This document shows positions 1 through 6,065 of a stretch of 6,065 bases of DNA, piece by piece (positions within the stretch are counted from its first letter, which is position 1; the number at the start of each line of letters is the position of its first letter). The DNA is taken from NCBI GenBank assembly GCA_009996555.1, contig JAACZX010000152.1, forward strand, positions 1 through 6,065, written 5' to 3'. A program made the translations under genes and the position numbers. Below the pieces are notes generated by a model. The model was not told where the DNA came from and did not search any database. It saw only the letters and a program-made list of their open reading frames with translations. The stretch is from Chitinophagaceae bacterium. GTDB lineage: Bacteria > Bacteroidota > Bacteroidia > Chitinophagales > Chitinophagaceae.

Positions 1-1
1 A

Positions 2-262
2 CAATTGTATGTTTCACATCAAACAAAAAGTAAAGCGCCTGTTCGTGCGTTGAAAGGATTTAAGCGTATTGCATTAAAAGCTGGCGAAAGCAAAACCATC
101 AGCTTCAAGCTTACACCTGAAGAATTATCATTGGTGAATGAAACAACCGGCAAATATTATCAACCCAAAGGAAACGTACAGATCAGTGTGGGTGGTGGAC
201 AGCCAGATGTCAAAAATAAAACAACCAGTAATGTGATTTCTTCACAGCTTATTATTCAATAA
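2..262 (+). CDS. GH3 family beta-glycosidase, C-terminal fragment (fibronectin type III-like domain)
   Basis: This is the last 86 codons of a gene whose start lies left of the window. The reading frame is open from base 2, so the TTG at position 5 is an internal Leu codon and not a start. The fragment opens with QLYVSH, followed by PVRALKGFKRIALKAGES, a Leu-Thr-Pro-Glu-Glu-Leu segment and an ISVGGGQPD ending. This is the order seen in the fibronectin type III-like domain that closes most GH3 beta-glucosidases and beta-xylosidases. That domain is structural; the catalytic (alpha/beta)8 and sandwich domains are missing here, so the linkage cleaved (beta-glucoside, beta-xyloside or other) cannot be read. 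Family members are usually 700-850 residues long and, in Bacteroidota, normally periplasmic. The stop lies 17 bp before the next start, which suggests co-transcription with the oxidoreductase genes. The domain call is firm; the substrate is unknown. Confidence 0.86.
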   Translation, partial: QLYVSHQTKSKAPVRALKGFKRIALKAGESKTISFKLTPEELSLVNETTGKYYQPKGNVQISVGGGQPDVKNKTTSNVISSQLIIQ

Positions 263-279
263 CATTTACAATCAGTAGT

Positions 280-1458
280 ATGAGTTCCAATAAATCAGGC
301 AGAAGAAAATTCTTGCAAGACGCAACAAAGGCTTCCGGCTTAATGCTGTTTGCTCCAATGGCCGGTAAGTTCAAAACTGTGCAATCAACAGAAAAGAAAA
401 AAGAACCTGTTATTGCGCCAGGTAAAATAAAATTTGCAGTTATCAGTATCAATCATCCACACATTTATGGAATGACGGATGCAATCAAAAGAGGTGGTGG
501 TGAACTCGTTGCTGTTTATGCAAAAGAAGCAGATCTGCTGGCTGCTTTTACCAAAGCATATCCGGAAGCAAAGCTGGCAAAAAATGAAAATGAAATTTTA
601 GAAGATAAGTCTATTCATTTAGTACTAAGTTCCGGCATCCCCGATGAACGTGCTCCGCTTGGTATTCGTGTGATGCAACATGGCAAAGATTATTTAACTG
701 ACAAGCCGGGCATCATTACATTGGAACAACTGGCGCAGGTTAAAAAAGTGCAGAAAGAAACCAAACGTATTTACTCGATCATGTATAGTGAAAGGCTGGA
801 GAACAAAGGCACAGAAAAAGCCAGTCAGTTGGTAAAAGCAGGTGCCATTGGTAACGTTATACAAACCATCAACCTTGCACCACACCGCATCAGTAATAAA
901 TATGGCACATCGGGTTTAGCTGTACGCCCAGATTGGTTTTGGGATAAAAAACGCTATGGTGGAATATTAACTGATATTGGATCGCATCAATTTGATCAGT
1001 ATTTACATTTTACTAATTCTACAGAAGCAACCGTACTCATGTCGCAGGTTGGCAACGTACATTTTCCGGAAGCTCCTTTATTCGAAGATTTTGGTGATGT
1101 GATGTTGAGTGGGAATGGAGGCGTTGGTTACATACGTGTTGATTGGTTTACACCCAACGGGCTTGATAGCTGGGGCGATGGACGCCTAACCATTTTAGGA
1201 ACTGACGGATATATTGAAGTAAGAAAAAACATCGACATACTCTCCGGTAAAAAAGGCGGCAATCAATTGTACCTCGTCAATCAAAAAGAAACAGTACACA
1301 TGGATTGTAACAATGAATCACTTCCATTCGGGCCAGCCTTTGTTGATGATGTTGTGAACAGAACAGAAACAGCCATGAGCCAGGCACATTGTTTTTTAGC
1401 AACTGAATTAGCCCTAAAAGCACAGAAACAAGCAAAGCTGTTGAAACTGAAAAAATAA
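280..1458 (+). CDS. Tat-exported Gfo/Idh/MocA family oxidoreductase, variant Rossmann loop
   Basis: This 392-residue protein is a probable NAD(P)-dependent sugar or polyol oxidoreductase. Residues 7-12 read GRRKFL, a twin-arginine motif, followed by a short hydrophobic stretch (about 19-28), so it should be exported folded with its cofactor. The ATG at 280 places this motif correctly and is preferred. After a Lys-rich linker, the Rossmann domain begins near residue 49. Its first loop reads ISINHPHIYG (55-64) in place of the usual Gly-rich loop. D141-K142-P143 matches the EKP motif of the family, with K142 as the expected catalytic Lys. Residues 227-239 (GG, then D232, G234, H236, D239) match the conserved Gly-Gly...Asp-x-Gly-x-His-x-x-Asp segment in the C-terminal alpha/beta domain. 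Length is normal. It sits 17 bp after the GH3 gene and 43 bp before a second family member, pointing to a role in the same glycan pathway. Family and export are well supported; the substrate and the direction of the reaction are not known. Confidence 0.9.
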   Translation: MSSNKSGRRKFLQDATKASGLMLFAPMAGKFKTVQSTEKKKEPVIAPGKIKFAVISINHPHIYGMTDAIKRGGGELVAVYAKEADLLAAFTKAYPEAKLAKNENEILEDKSIHLVLSSGIPDERAPLGIRVMQHGKDYLTDKPGIITLEQLAQVKKVQKETKRIYSIMYSERLENKGTEKASQLVKAGAIGNVIQTINLAPHRISNKYGTSGLAVRPDWFWDKKRYGGILTDIGSHQFDQYLHFTNSTEATVLMSQVGNVHFPEAPLFEDFGDVMLSGNGGVGYIRVDWFTPNGLDSWGDGRLTILGTDGYIEVRKNIDILSGKKGGNQLYLVNQKETVHMDCNNESLPFGPAFVDDVVNRTETAMSQAHCFLATELALKAQKQAKLLKLKK

Positions 1459-1501
1459 TTTCAGGCTTACAAAATAACGATGCTTCATTAAAAAGTTTGC
1501 C

Positions 1502-2899
1502 ATGCAAAACGAAACCAAACCGGGTATCGCAAGAAGAAAATTTCTGAAAGATACCATCAAGTCAGCAGCAGGCACAGCCATTGCACTGCATCTGCCCACC
1601 ATTGTTCCTGCAAGTGTGTTTGGAAAAAATGCCCCCAGCAACCGCATCAACATTGCGGCCATCGGCACAGGACGTATTTCACGTGGACATGATATGCCGG
1701 GCGTATGGAAATACGATTATGCACAGATCATGGCTGTTTGTGATGTTGATCTGAAACGGGCAAACGAAGGCAAACAACTGGTGAATGAATATTATACCAA
1801 GCGGGATAATAAACCATTTGATGGCGTGAAAGTGTACACCGACTTCAGAGAAGTACTGCAAAATAAAGATGTGGATGCGGTGCTCATCAGCACACCCGAT
1901 CATACACATGCAATGTTGGGTGTTGCAGCTGCACGTGCAGGCAAACATATTTATATGCAAAAGCCTGCATCATTAACCATTGCCGAAGGAAGAGTGATCA
2001 GTAATGTGGTGCAGAGGAGCGGCGTAAAATTTCAGATCGGCAGTCAACAGCGTAGTGCAGAGCAATTCCGTTATGGTGCAGAGCTTGTACGTAACGGACG
2101 AATCGGTGATTTGAAAACAGTGTATGTTGGTTTACCCGGCGATCCTCCTGGTGGTAAGAAAGAAGAAATGCCTTTGCCGAAAGATTTTAATTATGACATG
2201 TGGCTTGCATCAACACCTGAAGTGTATTACACAGAAGACCGTGTGCATCCGCAGGTTGGCTATGGTCGTCCCGGCTGGTTGCGTTGCGAACAGTTTGGTG
2301 CAGGTATGATCACGGGTTGGGGTGCGCATCATATCGACAGTGCACATTGGGGTATGGGCATGGAAGCAAGTGGCCCTGTTGAAATATGGACAGAAAATGT
2401 TGAGTTTGCAACAGGTGGTTTGTGGGATGTCCATGGCATTTTTAAAACAGGTGCGAAATATGCAAACGGTGTGACGATGATCGTAAGCAATGAATTTCCG
2501 AATGGAATCAAATTTGAAGGAACGAAGGGATGGGTATTTGTTTCAAGAGGCGATTACCAGGCAACATCAAGTGACCCTAATGCCGGTACAGTACAGGCAA
2601 AGAAAATTGATGCAGGCGATCCTGCTATCCTCACATCAGTTATCGGCAAAAACGAATTTCATTTTACTGTCAGCAAAGATCATCACGGCAACTGGCTGGA
2701 AGCAATCCGTGATAATAAGAAGACCATTGCTCCGGTTGAAGAAGCACACCGTGCCTGCTCCGCTTGTTTATTACATCATATTTCCATGAAGCTGAAACGA
2801 AAATTGTATTGGGATCCTTCAAAAGAACAATTTAAGAATGATGCAGAAGCCAACAAGATGTTATCGAGACCGCAACGCAAGGGATACGAAGTGAAATAA
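1502..2899 (+). CDS. Tat-exported Gfo/Idh/MocA family oxidoreductase (long form)
   Basis: This 465-residue protein is a second NAD(P)-dependent oxidoreductase, clearly different from its upstream neighbour. Residues 10-15 read ARRKFL, a Tat motif, with a hydrophobic Ala-rich stretch to about residue 39, so export to the periplasm is expected. The ATG at 1502 fits this signal. The Rossmann loop is near canonical: IAAIGTGRISR (51-61) has G55-x-G57-x-x-R. STPDHTHA (130-137) is the usual sugar-oxidoreductase segment. Q153-K154-P155 takes the place of EKP, leaving K154 as the predicted catalytic Lys. GAGMITGWGAHHID (266-279) supplies candidate active-site His276/His277 and Asp279. A C-terminal segment with EEAHRACSACLLHH (413-426), YWDP (436-439) and SRPQRKGY (455-462) is typical of the long, secreted members found in Bacteroidota and Planctomycetota. 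It follows its neighbour by 43 bp with no visible terminator. Substrate unknown. A GH109 glycosidase identity is not supported because the EKP-like Lys motif is retained. Confidence 0.93.
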   Translation: MQNETKPGIARRKFLKDTIKSAAGTAIALHLPTIVPASVFGKNAPSNRINIAAIGTGRISRGHDMPGVWKYDYAQIMAVCDVDLKRANEGKQLVNEYYTKRDNKPFDGVKVYTDFREVLQNKDVDAVLISTPDHTHAMLGVAAARAGKHIYMQKPASLTIAEGRVISNVVQRSGVKFQIGSQQRSAEQFRYGAELVRNGRIGDLKTVYVGLPGDPPGGKKEEMPLPKDFNYDMWLASTPEVYYTEDRVHPQVGYGRPGWLRCEQFGAGMITGWGAHHIDSAHWGMGMEASGPVEIWTENVEFATGGLWDVHGIFKTGAKYANGVTMIVSNEFPNGIKFEGTKGWVFVSRGDYQATSSDPNAGTVQAKKIDAGDPAILTSVIGKNEFHFTVSKDHHGNWLEAIRDNKKTIAPVEEAHRACSACLLHHISMKLKRKLYWDPSKEQFKNDAEANKMLSRPQRKGYEVK

Positions 2900-2933
2900 A
2901 CACAATCAAAAAAGTTCAACAAAACAATCGATC

Positions 2934-4868
2934 ATGAAACCGTTGTTCATTGCATTCACTTTTGTTTTATCTATTACCATCAGTTCTGCTTCACATGCAC
3001 AGGTAACATTACCGCAGATCGTACGTGACAGTATGATTCTGCAAAGAGATGTGCCGGTAAACATCTGGGGCTGGAGTGCAGTCAATGAAAAAGTAAGCGT
3101 GAAGTTCAACGGTAAAACGTACAAGACAAAAGGGAATGCCGAAGGTAAATGGAGCATCAAACTACCGTCAACAAAAGCTGGCGGTCCTTATACAATTGAT
3201 ATAACTGCCAGCAATAAGATCAGCATCAAAGAAGTGTTGTTTGGGGATGTTTGGTTTTGCAGCGGACAAAGTAATATGGTACATCAACTCAACATTCATG
3301 ATGTAACGTATGCAAAAGAAATAGCTGAAGCAAATGATCCGCACATACGCCAGTTCTGGATTCCAACACTCACCAGTCTGCAAGGCCCGCAACAGAATTT
3401 ACCAAGCGGATATTGGAAAGCTGCAGTAGGTGAAGATATTCGCCCCTTCTCAGCCGTTGCATATTTCTTCGCAAAAAATATTTCGGAGAAATACAGAATT
3501 CCTGTTGGCATCATCAATGCAAGTGTGGGCGGCACACCAATTGAAGCATGGACAAGCGAAGAAGGATTGAAAGATTTTGCAGCATTGCAAACGACCATCA
3601 CAAAAAATAAAGACACAGCTTACCTCAACAGTTTCAATCGCAGGCCAACAAATATGCCCCGCATGGCTCCTCCTGTTGATGCAGGATTGAGCGGAACAAC
3701 AAAATGGTTTGATGTAACCTATGTTCCGAAAGGTTGGCGCAACATCAATATTCCCGGTTATTGGGAAGACCAGGGCATTAAAGATCTGAATGGTGTAGTG
3801 TGGTACAGAAAAGAAATAACTATTCCTGCTTCCATGGTTGGCAAAGCTGCCAAAGTTTTCATGGGACGAATTGTTGATGCAGATGAATTATACATCAACG
3901 GTGTACGTGTTGGCAACACAACATATCAATATCCCCAACGCCGATATCCTGTACCGGCGAATGTTTTAAAAGCAGGTAAAAATATTTTTGTTGTTCGTGT
4001 TACCAACAATGCAGGCAAAGGTGGTTTTGTGCCCGATAAACCGTATTGCATTTTTTCAGGCAATGATACAGTTGATTTGAAAGGAACATGGCAGTACAAA
4101 GTTGGCTTGGTAAATCGTCCCTTTGCGGGTGGAGGTTTTGGTGGCGGCATCAATGCACAAAATCAACCAGCAGCTTTGTACAATGCAATGGTAGCTCCTG
4201 TCATCAATTACACCATCAAAGGTTTTTGCTGGTACCAGGGCGAAAGCAATGCAGGCAAACCACAGGAATACGGTGCGTTGCAGACTGCTCAAATTCATGA
4301 CTGGCGCAACAAATGGAAACAAGGCGAATTACCTTTTCTCTATGTGCAATTGCCGGGTTTTATGGATTATAACTATCTCCCTTCTGAAAGCGGCTGGGCC
4401 ACACTTCGTCAGCAACAATTAAATACACTTACAGTTGCAAATACAGCCATGGCAGTTGCAATAGATCTTGGTGAGTGGAACGATATTCATCCCGACAATA
4501 AAAAAGATGTAGGCATTCGTTTGGCATTGGCTGCACGCAAACTTGCTTACAATGAAAATCTCGTGTATTCAGGTCCGTTGTTTCAATCGGCACAAATAGA
4601 TGGCAATAAGATCGTTGTTTCATTTCAACATACGGGCAGTGGTTTAATTACAAATGATGGCGAAGAGCTGAGTGAATTTGCCATTGCAGGTGCCGATAAA
4701 AAGTTTGTATGGGCCAAAGCAAAAATAGAGGGCGATAAAATTGTTGTTTGGAGTGATGAAGTGAAAGAGCCGATGTATGTACGCTATGCATGGGCTGATA
4801 ACCCGGTGCAACCAAATCTCTACAACAAAGAAAATTTACCTGCTTCGCCTTTCACAAATGAAAAGTAA
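2934..4868 (+). CDS. Secreted sialate O-acetylesterase-type carbohydrate acetylesterase (SGNH fold) with inserted beta-sandwich
   Basis: This 644-residue protein probably removes O-acetyl groups from sugars in the periplasm or at the cell surface. Residues 1-22 form a Sec signal peptide with a likely cut after S20-H21-A22, leaving Gln first. A beta-sandwich follows (about 24-100). The SGNH esterase core begins at FCSGQSNM (108-115) with nucleophile S113. VGGTPIEAW (198-206) supplies the oxyanion Gly region, WYQGESN (433-439) the Asn block, and NDIHPDNK (516-523) the catalytic H519 with nearby Asp residues. The core is split by a second beta-sandwich at about 255-395, with Trp-rich and LYINGVRVG (319-327) segments like the sugar-binding domain of GH2 enzymes. 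A C-terminal sandwich ends the protein. Its length agrees with inserted-domain members of the family. The label 'sialate' comes from the family name; with glycosidases and no sialidase nearby, acetylated plant glycans are likelier targets (inference). It starts 34 bp after the oxidoreductase gene. Confidence 0.93.
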   Translation: MKPLFIAFTFVLSITISSASHAQVTLPQIVRDSMILQRDVPVNIWGWSAVNEKVSVKFNGKTYKTKGNAEGKWSIKLPSTKAGGPYTIDITASNKISIKEVLFGDVWFCSGQSNMVHQLNIHDVTYAKEIAEANDPHIRQFWIPTLTSLQGPQQNLPSGYWKAAVGEDIRPFSAVAYFFAKNISEKYRIPVGIINASVGGTPIEAWTSEEGLKDFAALQTTITKNKDTAYLNSFNRRPTNMPRMAPPVDAGLSGTTKWFDVTYVPKGWRNINIPGYWEDQGIKDLNGVVWYRKEITIPASMVGKAAKVFMGRIVDADELYINGVRVGNTTYQYPQRRYPVPANVLKAGKNIFVVRVTNNAGKGGFVPDKPYCIFSGNDTVDLKGTWQYKVGLVNRPFAGGGFGGGINAQNQPAALYNAMVAPVINYTIKGFCWYQGESNAGKPQEYGALQTAQIHDWRNKWKQGELPFLYVQLPGFMDYNYLPSESGWATLRQQQLNTLTVANTAMAVAIDLGEWNDIHPDNKKDVGIRLALAARKLAYNENLVYSGPLFQSAQIDGNKIVVSFQHTGSGLITNDGEELSEFAIAGADKKFVWAKAKIEGDKIVVWSDEVKEPMYVRYAWADNPVQPNLYNKENLPASPFTNEK

Positions 4869-4877
4869 ATAACAAAA

Positions 4878-6065
4878 ATGAAGAAAGCATTCTGTTTAGT
4901 TGCAGTATTCATTGGGATATTTCTTGTCCGCTCTAACGGTCAGGGACAATTACCACATTTAGCAAAAGTTGGAAATAAAACGCAACTCATTGTACAGGAT
5001 CAACCGTTTTTGGTATTAGGTGGAGAACTGGGTAACTCAACTGCTACTACCATAGAAAACATGGAGCCCGTTTGGCCACGGCTGAAGGCGATGAATTTAA
5101 ATACAGTACTGATTCCTGTCTATTGGGAATTGATTGAAGCAGAAGAAGGTCGTTTTGATTTCTCACTTTATGAATCAATCATTACAGAAGCCCGGAAGAA
5201 TGATCTCAAAATTATATTCTTGTGGTTTGGTGTTTGGAAGAACAGCATGAGCAGCCATGCACCAGCATGGGTGAAACGTAACCAACAAAAATATCCCCGT
5301 GTAAAAGATGAAAAAGGAAAGAGTCTTGAAATTTTAAGTTCCTTCAGTAAAGAAGTGCTGGATGCCGATATAAAAACATTTGAAAAACTAATGACGTTTA
5401 TAAAAGCTGTAGATCAAAATCATCAAACAGTAATTATGATACAGCCTGAAAATGAAATTGGCATGTTATCATCTGCAAAAGATTATCATCCATTGGCTGA
5501 AGAAGCATTCAAAAAAAATGTACCAGCAGAAGTGATCAGTTATCTGCAAAAAAAGAAAGATCTGCTTGTACCCGAATTGCAAAACGCATGGAAACAGGCT
5601 GGCTCTAAAACAAAAGGAAACTGGCAGGAATTGTTTGGCAACGGATTGTACACCGATGAGCTATTTATGGCGTACTACTATTCTGTATTCATGAACAAGC
5701 TGATTGCTGCAGGTAAAAAGATCTATCCGCTGCCGATGTTTGTGAATGCAGCACTCAATCGTCCGGGTAAACTGCCGGGAGAATATCCCAGTGCAGGACC
5801 ACTCCCTCATTTGATGGATGTATGGAAAGCAGGAGGAACTTCAATTGATTTTATGAGTCCGGATTTTTACAATCCTGATTTTAAATACTGGAACGATCTG
5901 TATACACGACAAGGTGATCCGTTGTTTATTCCGGAGCATGCATTTGATGCAACAGTTGCCGCAAAAGCATTATTCACATTTGCACAGTATGAAGGCATTG
6001 GCTTTTCGCCCTTTTCAATTGAATCAAACCATAGTGAATCACTGGCGAACATGTATGCGCTGCTG
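4878..6065 (+). CDS. Secreted GH35-like beta-galactosidase (DUF5597 type), 3' end cut by window
   Basis: The first 396 codons are open to the right edge without a stop. Residues 1-21 are a Sec signal peptide (hydrophobic 4-17, probable cut after G21). C6 is too near the N-terminus to be a lipobox Cys. From about residue 36 the protein reads as a GH35/GH42-like (beta/alpha)8 barrel: FLVLGGELGNS (44-54), then NTVLIPVYWELIEAEEGRFD (75-94), the early-strand motif of these families. QPENEIG (189-195) carries the predicted acid/base E193. FIPEHAFD (350-357) carries the predicted nucleophile E353. YEGIGFSPFSIES (371-383) is characteristic of the bacterial GH35 branch with a C-terminal DUF5597 domain, which would lie beyond the edge. 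Such proteins usually run to about 520-570 residues, so roughly 150 are missing. The ATG lies only 9 bp after the esterase stop, implying tight co-expression. Characterised relatives include a beta-galactosidase acting on xyloglucan side chains, but other beta-galactosides are possible. Confidence 0.86.
   Translation, partial: MKKAFCLVAVFIGIFLVRSNGQGQLPHLAKVGNKTQLIVQDQPFLVLGGELGNSTATTIENMEPVWPRLKAMNLNTVLIPVYWELIEAEEGRFDFSLYESIITEARKNDLKIIFLWFGVWKNSMSSHAPAWVKRNQQKYPRVKDEKGKSLEILSSFSKEVLDADIKTFEKLMTFIKAVDQNHQTVIMIQPENEIGMLSSAKDYHPLAEEAFKKNVPAEVISYLQKKKDLLVPELQNAWKQAGSKTKGNWQELFGNGLYTDELFMAYYYSVFMNKLIAAGKKIYPLPMFVNAALNRPGKLPGEYPSAGPLPHLMDVWKAGGTSIDFMSPDFYNPDFKYWNDLYTRQGDPLFIPEHAFDATVAAKALFTFAQYEGIGFSPFSIESNHSESLANMYALL

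Larger units (their letters stand above)
2..6065 (+). other. Probable polycistronic glycan-degradation operon (internal part)
   Basis: Five consecutive genes run in the same direction with gaps of 17, 43, 34 and 9 bp. None of the gaps shows a GC-rich hairpin followed by a T-run, and none has a convincing Bacteroidota promoter (TTG near -33 with TAnnTTTG near -7) at a workable distance from the next start. The starts lack Shine-Dalgarno sequences and are preceded by A-rich DNA, for example ataacaaaa just before the ATG at 4878, as is normal in Bacteroidota. All four proteins with a visible N-terminus carry export signals: two Tat, then two Sec. The left and right ends of the transcript, and any SusC/SusD pair or regulator, lie outside the window. 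Confidence 0.75.

Noticed and set aside
5..262. TTG at position 5 as the start of an 85-residue protein
   Set aside because: The frame stays open to the left edge and the text is the internal QLYVSH segment of a GH3 C-terminal domain, so this is a fragment of a longer gene.
1480..1494. ATG in the 43-bp gap as an alternative start or leader peptide
   Set aside because: It reads only ATG CTT CAT before a TAA stop; there is no leader-like sequence or attenuator hairpin.
1459..1501. Possible promoter in the 43-bp gap (aaagtttg resembles the TAnnTTTG -7 element)
   Set aside because: The first base of the element mismatches, there is no matching upstream TTG at the right spacing, and transcription would begin at or after the ATG at 1502.
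1502..2899. GH109 (NAD-dependent alpha-N-acetylgalactosaminidase) identity for the 465-residue protein
   Set aside because: As I recall them, GH109 members have an M-E-V-S-G type segment where this protein keeps Q-K-P with the catalytic Lys, and the C-terminal motifs differ.
3296..3616. Open frame of 106 codons on the minus strand inside the acetylesterase gene
   Set aside because: It lies opposite the strongly conserved esterase coding sequence, has no recognisable domain, and looks like a shadow frame. The same applies to the 93-codon minus-strand frame at 1679-1960.
1939..4259. Recurrent gcaggcaaa words (near 1938, 4012 and 4251) as a dispersed repeat
   Set aside because: They encode Ala-Gly-Lys in frame in unrelated contexts and reflect codon preference, without fixed spacing or flanking conservation.
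2934..4868. A sialic-acid catabolism locus, suggested by the esterase family name
   Set aside because: No sialidase, N-acetylneuraminate lyase, epimerase or kinase is visible. The neighbours are beta-glycosidases, and the family name is used broadly for carbohydrate acetylesterases.

Overview
The window looks like part of a carbohydrate-degradation gene cluster from a Bacteroidota bacterium. By general style it could be a Chitinophagaceae-like soil or freshwater member, but that genus-level guess is an inference. The clues are moderately AT-rich coding DNA, A-rich start regions without Shine-Dalgarno sequences, Sec signal peptides whose predicted mature proteins begin with Gln, Tat-exported Gfo/Idh/MocA oxidoreductases, and a sialate-O-acetylesterase-type enzyme beside glycoside hydrolases.

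Layout, all on the + strand: (1) positions 2-262 are the C-terminal tail of a GH3 beta-glycosidase, cut by the left edge; (2) 280-1458 is a Tat-exported Gfo/Idh/MocA oxidoreductase of a subfamily with an unusual Rossmann loop; (3) 1502-2899 is a second, distantly related Tat-exported Gfo/Idh/MocA oxidoreductase; (4) 2934-4868 is a secreted SGNH-type carbohydrate acetylesterase with a beta-sandwich domain inserted in its catalytic fold; (5) 4878-6065 is the first 396 codons of a secreted GH35-like beta-galactosidase (DUF5597 type), open to the right edge. The gaps between genes are 17, 43, 34 and 9 bp. I see no terminator or convincing promoter in any of them, so the five genes probably share one transcript. 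About 97% of the window is coding. There are no RNA genes, mobile elements, CRISPR arrays or long repeats, and no stretch over 300 bp lacks a gene.

How the genes may work together (inference): the acetylesterase would strip O-acetyl groups from an oligosaccharide, the GH35-like enzyme would remove beta-galactosyl or related residues, and the GH3 enzyme would remove terminal beta-linked glucose or xylose. The two exported oxidoreductases would act on sugars in the periplasm, where no free NAD(P) pool is expected, so they probably hold their cofactor tightly. An O-acetylated, galactose-decorated plant polysaccharide such as xyloglucan or a pectic galactan is one candidate substrate. The window has no SusC/SusD pair, transporter or regulator to settle this. 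No wholly new system is evident. The least ordinary part is the pair of Tat-exported oxidoreductases with variant cofactor and catalytic motifs among the hydrolases.
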